Source: JAVBNF01 sp031551725 (GTDB lineage: Bacteria; Bacteroidota; Bacteroidia; Bacteroidales; P3). From it: a DNA stretch of 64,000 bases. The position numbers and the translations under genes were made by a program. Positions 26,003 to 34,385 of this stretch are shown in pieces. The stretch lies in the NCBI GenBank assembly GCA_031551725.1, contig JAVBNF010000010.1, forward strand, positions 29,507-93,506. Reading direction: 5' to 3'. The notes beneath the pieces were generated by a model that saw only the letters and a list, made by a program, of their open reading frames with translations, was not told the origin of the DNA and ran no database searches. Position 1 is the first letter of the stretch; each line of letters opens with the position of its first letter.

Positions 26003-26598
26003 TGTATATCTGTGGCCACAATCACACCGTAAAGAATTCCTAAGAAAATACCGGAACCGACACCAAAATTCAACCATACTCGGCGAGATTTGATGCGGTG
26101 GGCTTCGTCAATATATCCTTGGTAATACAGGCGGTCTTCGGTTAAATCCCGACCGGGATTTCCTAAATTTTCAATGCGTGGTACTGTTGCCGATGCCGGA
26201 ATTGCAAGGCCTGCGCCGAATACCGGACAAATAGCAGATAATACAAAAGTGCCCGTTGCAGGAACTTTGTATTTTGTATAATATTTACGGGCATCCATTT
26301 TTCCTTTCAAAAACATATCGCCAGAATAAAAACCATCAGCAGAATCAGGCATTGATAAATCGGCGTATGTTAAAGTGCCGAGTGGGCGAATAGTATCATA
26401 TTTGAATAACACCATATCCCTGTTTTTAAGCACAAAATTGTACTCATTGTCTGTGGTCATCCGGAACTTCGTTTCCACATTAGAGCCTTCGTACTTATTA
26501 GGCAAAACCTTAGGCTTTCCGTTCAAATCTAAGAATGGATCCTGTGCGGAAAGTGAAATACTAATAAGAAAGAATAATAATGTAGAAAATATCCTCAT
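25999..26598 (-). CDS. Secreted/membrane protein of unknown function
   Basis: From the ATG at 26598 the product has 199 residues with an N-terminal signal (MRIFSTLLFFLISISLSAQ). The central part is polar and there are two hydrophobic stretches near the C-terminus (TFVLSAICPVFGAGLAIPA and GVGSGIFLGILYGVIVA). I recognise no family. A longer frame from 26640 was rejected because a promoter element at 26618-26625 falls inside it. The 3' end overlaps the end of the YggS gene on the opposite strand by four bases. Confidence 0.75.
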   Translation of the reverse strand: MRIFSTLLFFLISISLSAQDPFLDLNGKPKVLPNKYEGSNVETKFRMTTDNEYNFVLKNRDMVLFKYDTIRPLGTLTYADLSMPDSADGFYSGDMFLKGKMDARKYYTKYKVPATGTFVLSAICPVFGAGLAIPASATVPRIENLGNPGRDLTEDRLYYQGYIDEAHRIKSRRVWLNFGVGSGIFLGILYGVIVATDIH

Positions 26599-26617
26599 GA
26601 AATACCTATAATTCTTA

Positions 26618-26625
26618 CAAAGGTA
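26618..26625 (-). promoter_or_regulatory. -7 element of the 25999-26598 gene
   Basis: CAAAGGTA reads TACCTTTG on the minus strand, 20 bases before the chosen ATG. It decides the start at 26598. Confidence 0.6.
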
Positions 26626-26704
26626 AGAAAAAAAAATCACTTATCCACTTTTTGCGCTTGCTTTTTTTAACGATGTAATGTTAATAGTGTTGAACAATAA
26701 TAAA

Positions 26705-27298
26705 TTAAAGTAATCCGGTTTGGATATATAATATAATTTGTTCAATTTCAAAATCCTCCGGATTTTCGTAAGGATTGTATTTGGTTTTCAGGTTAAAACC
26801 GAATATTCGGGCAAAACTTTGGTAAAAAAAAGCCCGGAAGTTTCCACGCAGGTCTTGCACTAAGGCGTACGAAGTTGATCCTGTTTCCCGGTCGATTAGT
26901 TTTATTAAAATTCGACCTTGCGAAAAAGTTAATTTTTTTAATTCGCTTTCAAATTCATTTTTGATATCAACTTCTGCTTTTTGCATGATCTTTTTACGTT
27001 CTTTTTCAGAAGGTGTTTTTGCTAAAATAGAATCGTAATATGCCAATCGTTCACCGGCCATTTTTGCATAAGGATATGCTTTTTTGATATTATGTACCAG
27101 CCTTAAAAAGCGTTTCCGTTCTACATCGGTAGGACGTTTTCCTTTGACAGTTGTTTCCGGAAGCCCAATAAAAGGGATTGTGTCACCATCAATAATAATC
27201 ATACGAACTACATAGCCTTTTCCAGGAACAGGAATTTGAGCTTGCAGTTTGAAAATGCAAAATGTAAATAAAATTATATAAACAAAGCGTTTGCTCAT
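26705..27298 (-). CDS. DUF4294 secreted protein
   Basis: This 197-residue protein has a signal peptide (FVYIILFTFCIFKLQAQ) and the DUF4294 pattern known only from Bacteroidetes: IIDGDTIPFI, a basic helix RKRFLRLVHNIKKAYPYA, and a C-terminal half with GRILIKLIDRETGSTSY and LVQDLRGNFRAFFYQSFARIFG. The function is unknown. It lies downstream of fabH on the same strand, separated by 36 bases, and may be the last gene of the plsX-fabH unit. Confidence 0.85.
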   Translation of the reverse strand: MSKRFVYIILFTFCIFKLQAQIPVPGKGYVVRMIIIDGDTIPFIGLPETTVKGKRPTDVERKRFLRLVHNIKKAYPYAKMAGERLAYYDSILAKTPSEKERKKIMQKAEVDIKNEFESELKKLTFSQGRILIKLIDRETGSTSYALVQDLRGNFRAFFYQSFARIFGFNLKTKYNPYENPEDFEIEQIILYIQTGLL

Positions 27299-27334
27299 GA
27301 TTACTAAACAAACACGATTAGGGAAAAGTTCAAT

Positions 27335-28324
27335 TTAATAGGCCCACTTCACCCAAATAGCCCCCCATGTGAAACCTGCGCCAAAGGCTGCGAGAATGAT
27401 ATCATCGCCTTTTTTAAGCTGCGATTCCCATTCCCAAAGCAAGAGCGGAAGCGTTGCGGCGGTTGTGTTTCCGTATTTCTGGATGTTAATCATCACTTTT
27501 TCGGTTGATAACTCCATACGGTTGGCAACAGCATCAATGATTCGCAGATTTGCCTGATGCGGAGCGAGCCATGTTTCTTCAGGTTTGAGATTATTACGTT
27601 TCATCACATCCACCGCAACATCGGCCATTTTTGTTACCGCCCATTTGAAAACGGCTTGACCTTCTTGGTAAATAAAATGTTCTCTATTGTCGATTGTTTC
27701 GTAGGATGCGGGTTTGAGCGATCCGCCGGCTTTCATGTGCAGGTGTACTCTTCCAACGCCGTCGGATTTCAATTCTTCATCCAAAACACCAACTTCTTCA
27801 AAGGTAGGCTCCAATAAAACGGCCGCCGCTCCATCACCAAAGATCGGGCAAGTGGCGCGGTCTTGATAATCAGTGATAGATGACATTTTTTCGGCGCCTA
27901 TCAAGATTATTTTTTTGTATTTACCAGATTCGATAAATTTCGAAGCGGTAGATAATCCATATAAAAATCCGGAACAACCGGCATTTAAATCAAAACAAAA
28001 AGCATTGCGGATGTTTAATTTATCGGCCACAATGCAGGCTGTGGACGGGAAAGCCATATCGGGCGTTACCGTACTACAGATAATTAGGTCGATGTCTTCC
28101 GGTTTTAAATTCTTTTTAACCATTAGCTTACGAACAGCCTCCGCCGCTAAGTCCGACGTTGCCTTTCCTTTTTCGCGTAAAATACGGCGTTCTTCAATTC
28201 CAATACGGGTCATGATCCATTCGTTGGACGTATCGACCATTTTGCTCAATTCGTCATTCGTGAGGATATAATCGGGAAGATAAGCATCCACACCCGTTAT
28301 GGCGGCTCTTATTTTATTTGTCAT
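27335..28324 (-). CDS. fabH: 3-oxoacyl-ACP synthase III
   Basis: FabH starts fatty acid synthesis by condensing acetyl-CoA (or a branched acyl-CoA) with malonyl-ACP. The 329-residue protein has the catalytic Cys117 in DLNAGCSGFLYGL, the His of APHQANLRI and the Asn of YGNTTAATLP, plus the FGDGAAAVLLEP glycine-rich block and C-terminal GAGFTWGA. The ATG overlaps the plsX stop (ATGA), so the two are translationally coupled. The order DUF177-rpmF-plsX-fabH is the classic bacterial cluster. Confidence 0.97.
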   Translation of the reverse strand: MTNKIRAAITGVDAYLPDYILTNDELSKMVDTSNEWIMTRIGIEERRILREKGKATSDLAAEAVRKLMVKKNLKPEDIDLIICSTVTPDMAFPSTACIVADKLNIRNAFCFDLNAGCSGFLYGLSTASKFIESGKYKKIILIGAEKMSSITDYQDRATCPIFGDGAAAVLLEPTFEEVGVLDEELKSDGVGRVHLHMKAGGSLKPASYETIDNREHFIYQEGQAVFKWAVTKMADVAVDVMKRNNLKPEETWLAPHQANLRIIDAVANRMELSTEKVMINIQKYGNTTAATLPLLLWEWESQLKKGDDIILAAFGAGFTWGAIWVKWAY

Positions 28325-29277
28325 GATTTGGTTGCTGAATTAGCAAAAGCAGTTTCGATTTTTTGTGTCAATTGATTTTCAAACATTCTTTTACCAAGTA
28401 AAATCATGTTTTGAATAGCCGTTGCACTCGAAATGCCGTGCCCGAGAATGACAGGAGCGGCAATACCCAAAATAGGACTTCCGCCTGAAATCTCGTAATT
28501 AAATAAGCTGAAATAAGAATCTAAATTATTTCGTTTGTATAACAATCTGTAAGTAGCTTCGATTTGTTTGGTGACAATGTTTCCCACAAATCCGTCGCAA
28601 ACGAAAACGTCTGCCGAATCGCGGTAGAGGTCGCGGGTTTCTAAGTTTCCGATAAAATTAAAATCAATCGAATTTTTCATTATTGAAAAAGCGGACTGGC
28701 ATTGGATGTTTCCTTTTCCGTCTTCGTGGCCGATATTGAGCAATGCCACACGCGGATTGCTGGTGTTGAAAACAGCTTCAGTATAAACTTTCCCTAAAAT
28801 GCCGTATTGATAGAGCACTTCGGGTTTTGCATCGGGATTTGTTCCAATGTCTAACAGCAAGCTGTATCCTCCCGGTTCTTTTGGGATTTCGGCTGCAACG
28901 CATGGGCGGATGATGCCTTTACTTAATCCGATATATTGCATGGCAGCAACCATTAAAGCCCCCGAATTTCCTGCACTCGCAAAAATATCAAGTTCTTTGT
29001 TTTTTAGCATTTTCATGCCGATGCACATGCTTGCATCCGGTTTGCTTTGGATGGCTTGTACCGGTTTCTCTTCCATTTCGATGATTTCCGGAGCATCTAC
29101 AATCTCAAAAATATCGGGATTTGCTTGATGTTTAGATAGTTCGGAAAGAATAAGCGACCTCGGACCGATTAAAATAATCTTATCCAACGCCGCTATTTTG
29201 TCGAGAGCCTTTACGGCACCCTCAATAGTCGCAACAGGGGCGAAGTCGCCGCCCATTACATCTAATCCTATTCTCAT
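28321..29277 (-). CDS. plsX: Phosphate acyltransferase PlsX
   Basis: PlsX makes acyl-phosphate from acyl-ACP for phospholipid synthesis. From the ATG at 29277 (MRIGLDVMGGDFAP) the protein has 318 residues; an in-frame TTG two codons earlier was not used. Family blocks include IGPRS, SMCIGMKMLKNKELDIFASAGNSGALM, LLDIGTNPDAKPE, ALLNIGHEDGKGN and VFVCDGFVGNI. It is placed between rpmF and fabH. Confidence 0.97.
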   Translation of the reverse strand: MRIGLDVMGGDFAPVATIEGAVKALDKIAALDKIILIGPRSLILSELSKHQANPDIFEIVDAPEIIEMEEKPVQAIQSKPDASMCIGMKMLKNKELDIFASAGNSGALMVAAMQYIGLSKGIIRPCVAAEIPKEPGGYSLLLDIGTNPDAKPEVLYQYGILGKVYTEAVFNTSNPRVALLNIGHEDGKGNIQCQSAFSIMKNSIDFNFIGNLETRDLYRDSADVFVCDGFVGNIVTKQIEATYRLLYKRNNLDSYFSLFNYEISGGSPILGIAAPVILGHGISSATAIQNMILLGKRMFENQLTQKIETAFANSATKS

Positions 29278-29308
29278 TTTCAACGGTTTACGTCCGTAAA
29301 ACGGCTCG

Positions 29309-29488
29309 TTATGCTGTTTTTTCGATGGCCAATTTGCCTCTGTAGTAGCCGCATTCAGGGCAAACGTGATGATACATCACAGCTGTTCCGCAATTTGAGC
29401 AAGAAGCCAATTGAGGTGCTGTTAATTTGTCGTGAGTTCTTCTTTTTCTTGTTCTCGTTTTAGAGAATCTCCATTTAGGATTTGGCAT
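29309..29488 (-). CDS. rpmF: 50S ribosomal protein L32
   Basis: This is a 59-residue protein read directly from the sequence. It begins MPNPKWRFSKTRTRKRRTHD and contains two CxxC pairs of a zinc ribbon (SCSNCG and VCPECG). The length and start are typical of L32. It is located between the DUF177 gene and plsX, as in most bacteria. Confidence 0.97.
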   Translation of the reverse strand: MPNPKWRFSKTRTRKRRTHDKLTAPQLASCSNCGTAVMYHHVCPECGYYRGKLAIEKTA

Positions 29489-29556
29489 GACTTATTGTTT
29501 TTTTGTTGATTCGTTTATTTGTTGATTTGCTTATTTGTAAAACAGCCAATCATATT

Positions 29557-30096
29557 TTACTTCTTAATTTTTAATTCTTTGAGAGCTTCCCATCTTGGGT
29601 CAATTTCGTCCGTTGATTGATTTTCGCCGGCTTCCATTTGTCCAAGGTGTTTGAGCATTTCGGGGTTGCAGGTGCTATTGCCGTCTGCATCATCCGGATG
29701 AACAACATGCAATGGTTTAGCCAAAGCAATCGAATCATAAATGAACGGACTCAAATCTAATTGTGTGTCATGTTCACCTAAAATCCAAACGTTGTCGTCG
29801 GAAGTATCTCCGTCTTCAAGACCGAAACGCACATAGAGCTTTTCGTCAGTGTTTACGGGGATTGCTACCGGGTCCAAGCAACGGTCGCAAGGCAGAGTTA
29901 TGTTTCCCTCAAAATGCAGGTCTAATTCCAGCATTCGTTCGGTTTTGTTTAACATAATATCCACTTTTACTGCACATTCCTGGATTTCCGAATACTCAAA
30001 AGCGTCAAAGAACGAATTCTCGATTTCGAATGTAAATTCATGGCGGCCTAAAGACAGTCCTGAAAATGCTATAATGTTGTCTTTCTGCTTTTTCAT
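29557..30096 (-). CDS. DUF177 family protein (YceD-like), 23S rRNA-associated
   Basis: This 179-residue acidic protein belongs to DUF177 (YceD), which is nearly always next to rpmF and in plants and E. coli is linked to 23S rRNA accumulation or processing. The conserved ITLPCDRCLDPVAIPV block with CxxC is present at about residues 73-88, followed by an acidic stretch. It is the first gene of DUF177-rpmF-plsX-fabH, with a promoter element at 30122-30129. Confidence 0.9.
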   Translation of the reverse strand: MKKQKDNIIAFSGLSLGRHEFTFEIENSFFDAFEYSEIQECAVKVDIMLNKTERMLELDLHFEGNITLPCDRCLDPVAIPVNTDEKLYVRFGLEDGDTSDDNVWILGEHDTQLDLSPFIYDSIALAKPLHVVHPDDADGNSTCNPEMLKHLGQMEAGENQSTDEIDPRWEALKELKIKK

Positions 30097-30121
30097 AAAA
30101 ACGTTTACAAAATCAAGTTTG

Positions 30122-30129
30122 CAAAGTTA
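30122..30129 (-). promoter_or_regulatory. -7 element of the DUF177-rpmF-plsX-fabH operon
   Basis: CAAAGTTA reads TAACTTTG on the minus strand, 26 bases before the DUF177 ATG. It overlaps the last codon of the upstream M20 peptidase gene. Confidence 0.5.
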
Positions 30130-31314
30130 CAACTTTTTTTTCAAATGTGCAACCGCTAAATGAGCCATGAGTCCGGCGCCTATTTCCAGGGCCGCTTCAT
30201 CAAGGTCGAACTCTGCGGTGTGCAGGTTGTGATTGCAGCCTTCGCCGCCTGTGCCCAGGCGGAAAAAACAGCCGGGAATTTCCTGTGCAAAGTATGAAAA
30301 ATCTTCGGCGGTCATGCGCAATTCGAGTTCTTCGACTAAATTGGCATCGCCCATAAATTCAATTGCTTGTTTGCGTGTTTGTTCGGTTAATTCAAGATTA
30401 TTGAAAACAGCCGGATAGCCGTGTTCGATATGTACTTCGGCGGTTCCACCCATCGAGGCAGCAACACCGGAAGCTACGTGTTTGATTTTTTGGTGGGCTT
30501 GTGCGCGCCATTTTTCATTAAAAGTGCGAATGGTGCCCTCTAAAATTCCGGTATCGGGAATGATATTGGTGCGTCCGTTGGCTTGCATTTTTCCAAACGA
30601 AAGCACGGTTGGAACGTACGGCGGCGCACATCTGCTGACAATTTGCTGCAAGGAAACCAGTGTTTGCGCAGTCATCAGTACGGTGTCGATATTTTGATCG
30701 GGGGTGGCGCCGTGCCCACCTTTACCTTTGAGTGTGATGTAGATTTCGTCGGTAGAAGCCATGTAGGGGCCCGATTTCATGCCGATTTTGCCGGTAGGCA
30801 TCTCGGGCAAGACATGCAGACCGAAAATGGCCGACGGCCGCGGGTTTTCCAGAGCGCCTTCGGCAATCATGATGTTGGCGCCGCTTCGAAAATCTTCTTC
30901 GGAAGGTTGGAAAATCAATTTTACGGTGCCTTCGAATTCGTTGCGAAGTTCGTGAAGAATTTTTGCAGCACCTAATAGACAAGCCATGTGGGCATCGTGC
31001 CCGCAGGCGTGCATCACGCCCTCTACTTGTGAGCGATAGGTTTTGTTTCCGGCTTCGTTGATAGGCAGAGCGTCCATATCGGCACGCAAAGCGATGCAAT
31101 CGGCGTCGGGATTGAGGCCTTTGATGTGTGCAACAATTCCGGTAACGGCAATCCCCTTATTAAAAGGAATTCCGTATTCGGTTAGCTTGTTGCAGATATA
31201 ATCGGCGGTTTCGAATTCTTCGGTGGATAGTTCCGGATGTGCATGCAGATGCCGGCGAATATCGCGGAGTTCGGCTTCGTAAGCCTTGGCAAGTGCTTGA
31301 ATTTTTGTTTTCAT
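30127..31314 (-). CDS. M20-family amidohydrolase/carboxypeptidase
   Basis: From ATG 31314 this protein has 395 residues. It belongs to the M20D amidohydrolases (hippurate hydrolase/IAA-amino acid hydrolase/N-acyl-amino acid deacylase type). Metal-binding segments are ALRADMDALPI, GVMHACGHDAHMACLLG and IFQPSEED, with the C-terminal His in CNHNLHTAEFD. A dimerisation domain interrupts the catalytic domain (ITLKGKGGHGATPDQNID). No signal peptide is seen, so it is cytosolic. The exact acyl or amide substrate cannot be told from sequence. The promoter region borders an 8-bp tandem repeat array. Confidence 0.93.
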   Translation of the reverse strand: MKTKIQALAKAYEAELRDIRRHLHAHPELSTEEFETADYICNKLTEYGIPFNKGIAVTGIVAHIKGLNPDADCIALRADMDALPINEAGNKTYRSQVEGVMHACGHDAHMACLLGAAKILHELRNEFEGTVKLIFQPSEEDFRSGANIMIAEGALENPRPSAIFGLHVLPEMPTGKIGMKSGPYMASTDEIYITLKGKGGHGATPDQNIDTVLMTAQTLVSLQQIVSRCAPPYVPTVLSFGKMQANGRTNIIPDTGILEGTIRTFNEKWRAQAHQKIKHVASGVAASMGGTAEVHIEHGYPAVFNNLELTEQTRKQAIEFMGDANLVEELELRMTAEDFSYFAQEIPGCFFRLGTGGEGCNHNLHTAEFDLDEAALEIGAGLMAHLAVAHLKKKL

Positions 31315-31331
31315 GATCAAAATACTTGGAA

Positions 31332-31339
31332 CAAAGGTA
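31332..31339 (-). promoter_or_regulatory. -7 element of the M20 peptidase gene
   Basis: CAAAGGTA reads TACCTTTG on the minus strand, 17 bases before the ATG at 31314. The position expected for the -33 element falls inside the tandem repeat array. Confidence 0.6.
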
Positions 31340-31348
31340 CAAAAAATA

Positions 31349-31580
31349 TTAAGAATGTAAGACTGTAAGATTTTAAGACTGTAAGATTTTAAGACCGTAA
31401 GATTTTAAGACCGTAAGACCGTAAGACCGTAAGATTTTAAGACCGTAAGACCGTAAGATTTTAAGACCGTAAGACCGTAAGATTTTAAGACCGTAAGATT
31501 GTAAGACTGTAAGATTTTAAGACTGTAAGATTTTAAGACCGTAAGATTGTAAGACCGTAAGATTGTAAGATTTTAAGACC
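31349..31580. repeat. 29-copy 8-bp tandem repeat
   Basis: Twenty-nine head-to-tail 8-bp units follow the pattern (G/T)TAAGA(C/T)(C/T), mostly GTAAGATT, TTAAGACC and GTAAGACC. The array fills the gap between the radical SAM gene end and the M20 promoter. No open frame runs through it. Confidence 0.95.
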
Positions 31581-31625
31581 GTAAAAAAAATCTTACCATC
31601 TTAGGCATCTTGCTTTCTTGCGGTC

Positions 31626-32462
31626 TTATCTAAAGCCGCAGCTTTTGCAAAAATCTTCGATGGCTTTTCCTTGTGCGAAGCCGTTTTTGAGGCGTTGCGC
31701 TTTCGCGGAAGCGAGCACGTCTTCTAAATTATCTTCAAAAATATTCCCTAATTTCAAATGTGCGTTTGCATCAATGCAGCAAGGAACAATGGAACCATCG
31801 GATAAAATGGCGATATGGTCTTTGAGCGCATAGCATGTTTTTTGCGCGCTTGCATGTTCAGAATCGCTCAATTGCCATTCGAAACGGGCGGCATTTTGCA
31901 GGTGGATATTTTCATCCAAACGTATGGTGGCATTGCTGTTTGCAGATAATAGTCGTGTTTCGTCGATTTTGAAAAATGAAGCTAAAATGTGCAAATATCT
32001 TTTGTTAAAATCGCTGATTTCGTTGTTTGTGTGGTTCCACAAGCGCAAGTTGATATAGGTTGTTGGAGCCAATGTTTGCGAAAGCGAACAAATTTCGATT
32101 AATTTTTCTTCCCATTTTTCTTGCGGTATATTTTCTTCCCAATCGTGCAAAGATAAGTTGATTTGACGAACGGGATGGTGCATGAATATGGGCATTTGTT
32201 GGGGTAGGAGGGAGGCGTTTGTGGTGATGTTGACGAAGAATTTTTCTTCTTCCGCAATTTGCAAAAAACGCTCTAATTGCGGATGCAACAAGGGTTCGCC
32301 CAATACATGCAAATATAAATATTGGGTATATGGTTTGATTTTTTTCAGAATGAATACAAATTCTTCGACCGAAAGGAAACGTTTGCTGCGCAGGTTTGGC
32401 GAGCAGAAGCTGCAATTGAAGTTGCAGGCGTTTGTGATTTCGAGGTAGATTTTTTTGAACAT
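31626..32462 (-). CDS. Radical SAM/SPASM domain protein of unknown substrate
   Basis: With ATG 32462 the protein has 278 residues and begins MFKKIYLEITNACNFNCSFC, placing the cluster cysteines at 13, 17 and 20. The SAM-binding segment is LHVLGEPLLHP. The short C-terminal SPASM part has SIVPCCIDANA and DFCKSCGF, enough for one auxiliary cluster. A longer start at 32525 was rejected because it would overlap the upstream gene by 62 bases. The chosen ATG lies one base after that gene's stop, implying coupling. No small precursor gene is visible beside it, so the substrate is unknown. Confidence 0.85.
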   Translation of the reverse strand: MFKKIYLEITNACNFNCSFCSPNLRSKRFLSVEEFVFILKKIKPYTQYLYLHVLGEPLLHPQLERFLQIAEEEKFFVNITTNASLLPQQMPIFMHHPVRQINLSLHDWEENIPQEKWEEKLIEICSLSQTLAPTTYINLRLWNHTNNEISDFNKRYLHILASFFKIDETRLLSANSNATIRLDENIHLQNAARFEWQLSDSEHASAQKTCYALKDHIAILSDGSIVPCCIDANAHLKLGNIFEDNLEDVLASAKAQRLKNGFAQGKAIEDFCKSCGFR

Positions 32463-32463
32463 T

Positions 32464-33498
32464 TTAATTTTCTTCCTTGAAATAAATTTTGTAGAAACGT
32501 CCTTGATCGTCAGTTCCCTGTTCAATTAATTCGCGGTTTCCGTGAATATAGATGTGGAAATTTTTATCTAATTTGATAACACTTTTCAAGGTGCGTGCTT
32601 GTTTTTTGACGGCAGATTCGGAGATGTCGAAGTTATCGGCAATTTCCAAATCGAATTCACTTTGAAAGTTGTTTTTGTATTGTTTGAAACTTTTGATGAC
32701 TTCGGGCTGAGTAATGACTTTTTCGGTAAATTCCTGCAGGTCAAAGCTGTCGTTTTCTTTTAGGAATTTAACGGATTTGTTAAGCATGTCGGCTTGATCG
32801 GCTTTGGTGACCTCGAAATGTTGAGGTAATTCTTCCTGAACAAAATGTTTGCAAAGCGTCATTACATTTTGGGTGTTGTAAAATTCGTCTTTGCGTTGGC
32901 GCACTTGTAAAAACTCGTCTACCCAATATTGAGCATCGACTTTATTGGCGTTGTCGACTATTAAAACTAAATATCCGTTTTCTTTTTCGGTGTTGAAAAT
33001 CAGACAGCCTTTGTCGAGTTTATGGGTGTTGATGCCTTGTTCGCTTTCGATGTCGAAGTTGTCGCCGTTGGGGTTTACCTTCAGAAATGTATCTTTGTTT
33101 TCGGATTTAAAAAGCCCGATAGCATCGGCGCGTTCGCCTGCCAATACGCAATCTTGAAAATAAACGGCGTAGAATTCACCGTTTTTGATTTTTGGATGAA
33201 CGCCCTGTTCGTACAAATGTTTGGCCAACGTGATCGAGTGTTCGTGCAGCATTTCCGGTGTTTCGAAGATTTTTTCAGCGCAAGCGTAGACCGTATTTTG
33301 ATTTAAATCGGAATCGTGGTAAAGATTGAAAAACTCGTTGGTTTTAAATGAAGACAGGAAATAGTCTGTTAGCAAGATGCCAAGATTGTCGTTGATTCTC
33401 AGTTCCCTTTTTGAAGTTTTTAAAATATCGCCGTTTAATTTGTTTCCGACAAAATGTACGGAAAGCGTTTGGATGGCGGAGGTGTCGGAGTTAATCAT
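32464..33498 (-). CDS. Nucleoid-associated protein, NA37/YejK family
   Basis: This 344-residue cytosolic protein matches the NA37 (NdpA/YejK) family: an N-terminal block with VHFVGNKLNGD and LRINDNLGILLTDYFLSSFKTNEFFNLYHDSDLNQN, a central NGEFYAVYFQDCVLAGERADAIGLFKSENKDTFLKV, and a C-terminal part ending in KFHIYIHGNRELIEQG. E. coli YejK binds the nucleoid; the role here is inferred from the family. It is followed immediately by a radical SAM gene. Confidence 0.88.
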   Translation of the reverse strand: MINSDTSAIQTLSVHFVGNKLNGDILKTSKRELRINDNLGILLTDYFLSSFKTNEFFNLYHDSDLNQNTVYACAEKIFETPEMLHEHSITLAKHLYEQGVHPKIKNGEFYAVYFQDCVLAGERADAIGLFKSENKDTFLKVNPNGDNFDIESEQGINTHKLDKGCLIFNTEKENGYLVLIVDNANKVDAQYWVDEFLQVRQRKDEFYNTQNVMTLCKHFVQEELPQHFEVTKADQADMLNKSVKFLKENDSFDLQEFTEKVITQPEVIKSFKQYKNNFQSEFDLEIADNFDISESAVKKQARTLKSVIKLDKNFHIYIHGNRELIEQGTDDQGRFYKIYFKEEN

Positions 33499-33517
33499 AG
33501 CTTTTTGTTTTAATAAA

Positions 33518-33545
33518 AAAGGCCATCCATTTCTGAATAGCCTTT
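33518..33545 (-). terminator. Intrinsic terminator after tRNA-His
   Basis: On the minus strand an 11-bp stem (AAAGGCTATTC with GGATGGCCTTT, G-U pairs included) is followed by six T. It lies 8 bases past the tRNA CCA end. Confidence 0.75.
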
Positions 33546-33552
33546 ATTTTAC

Positions 33553-33630
33553 TGGGGTGAATGATGGGACTCGAACCCACGACCCTCGGAACCACAATCC
33601 GATGCTCTAACCAACTGAGCTACAATCACC
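33553..33630 (-). tRNA. tRNA-His (anticodon GTG), CCA encoded
   Basis: The minus strand folds as a full cloverleaf with D-arm GCTCAGTTGGTTAGAGC and anticodon arm TCGGA-TTGTGGT-TCCGA (anticodon GTG). The T-arm is GTGGG-TTCGAGT-CCCAT and CCA is encoded. The extra 5' G expected for tRNA-His pairs with the discriminator C. One U-U mismatch is seen in the acceptor stem (position 5 with 68). A -7 element for this gene lies at 33643-33650 (TAATTTTG on the minus strand). Confidence 0.97.
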
Positions 33631-33642
33631 GTTTAAGGGATG

Positions 33643-33650
33643 CAAAATTA
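33643..33650 (-). promoter_or_regulatory. -7 element of tRNA-His
   Basis: CAAAATTA reads TAATTTTG on the minus strand and lies 12 bases before the tRNA 5' end. Confidence 0.55.
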
Positions 33651-33750
33651 CAAAAAAAAAACGAACTGGCAAAATTTATTGTTTAGTAAAAATTTATTTT
33701 AGTGAAAACGAGGGATATAATATTTTATTTTGAAAAATTTTGAGAAAATA

Positions 33751-33782
33751 TTTGCAAAATAAAAAAAATGATATTACCTTTG
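33751..33782 (+). promoter_or_regulatory. Promoter of tRNA-Lys
   Basis: TTTG at 33751-33754 and TACCTTTG at 33775-33782 are spaced by 20 bases. The tRNA starts 16 bases further on. Confidence 0.8.
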
Positions 33783-33797
33783 CACCCTCTTTACGGA

Positions 33798-33870
33798 GGT
33801 TGCGTAGCTCAGTCGGTAGAGCACATCCCTTTTAAGGATGGGGTCCTGGGTTCGAATCCCAGCGCAACCA
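33798..33870 (+). tRNA. tRNA-Lys (anticodon TTT)
   Basis: A 73-base cloverleaf: acceptor GGTTGCG/CGCAACC, D-arm GCTCAGTCGGTAGAGC, anticodon loop CTTTTAA (anticodon TTT), T-arm CTGGG-TTCGAAT-CCCAG and discriminator A. CCA is not encoded. Confidence 0.98.
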
Positions 33871-33872
33871 CA

Positions 33873-33899
33873 AAGGCGTCCAAATGGGCGCCTTTTTTT
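33873..33899 (+). terminator. Intrinsic terminator after tRNA-Lys
   Basis: A 9-bp stem (AAGGCGTCC with GGGCGCCTT) and loop AAAT are followed by seven T. The T-tract runs into the last codon of the convergent cupin gene. Confidence 0.85.
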
Positions 33900-34383
33900 A
33901 TTCCCCCAAAGTGAAGGTTTCTATTTGATTTTTAAATTGCGAAAACTCCTGCAACAATACGGAGCGTTTTCCCATTTCAAAATCTGCAAAATCAAACCCA
34001 GGAGCCACCATGCAGCTCACGAGTGAGTGTCCTTTTTGGTTTTTGACACGTGCTGCAAACCAAGCTTTTGCAGGAATAACAAATTGGGGAACTTCGCCGT
34101 TTGTTAAATCATTTCCAAGAAAAATCGTGTGGAGTTTTTTATCAAAAATATAAACTAATTCGATAGTTGCGCCTTGATGAAAAAGCCATGTTTCGTCCGA
34201 TTGGATACGGTGGAAGTGCGAGATATTATCGTTTTCGAGCATGAAATAAATACCTGTACATACGGCACGCTTGCGATTTTCTTTAGTGATCATTTGTTCT
34301 TCGCAACGGTATGTTTCTTTATAAAAACCGCCTTCCGGATGGGGTTTTAGATCAAGTTGTTGAATGATTTCGGATGAGGTCAT
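33898..34383 (-). CDS. Cupin-fold protein, DUF985 family
   Basis: This 161-residue protein shows the DUF985 cupin pattern: LDLKPHPEGGFYKETYR at the N-terminus, a two-histidine block NISHFHRIQSDETWLFHQGATIELV, VPQFVIPAKAWFAARV, and a C-terminal SLVSCMVAPGFDFADFEMG. The family is a small sugar- or metabolite-binding cupin whose substrate is unknown. The gene stops inside the terminator of tRNA-Lys on the opposite strand. Confidence 0.92.
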   Translation of the reverse strand: MTSSEIIQQLDLKPHPEGGFYKETYRCEEQMITKENRKRAVCTGIYFMLENDNISHFHRIQSDETWLFHQGATIELVYIFDKKLHTIFLGNDLTNGEVPQFVIPAKAWFAARVKNQKGHSLVSCMVAPGFDFADFEMGKRSVLLQEFSQFKNQIETFTLGE

Positions 34384-34385
34384 TT

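Noticed and set aside
31349..31580. CRISPR array
   Set aside because: The units are 8 bp with no spacers and no cas genes are nearby; it is a simple tandem repeat.
32463..32525. Longer N-terminus of the second radical SAM protein
   Set aside because: It would overlap the upstream gene by 62 bases, and the family begins at MFKKIYLEITNACN.
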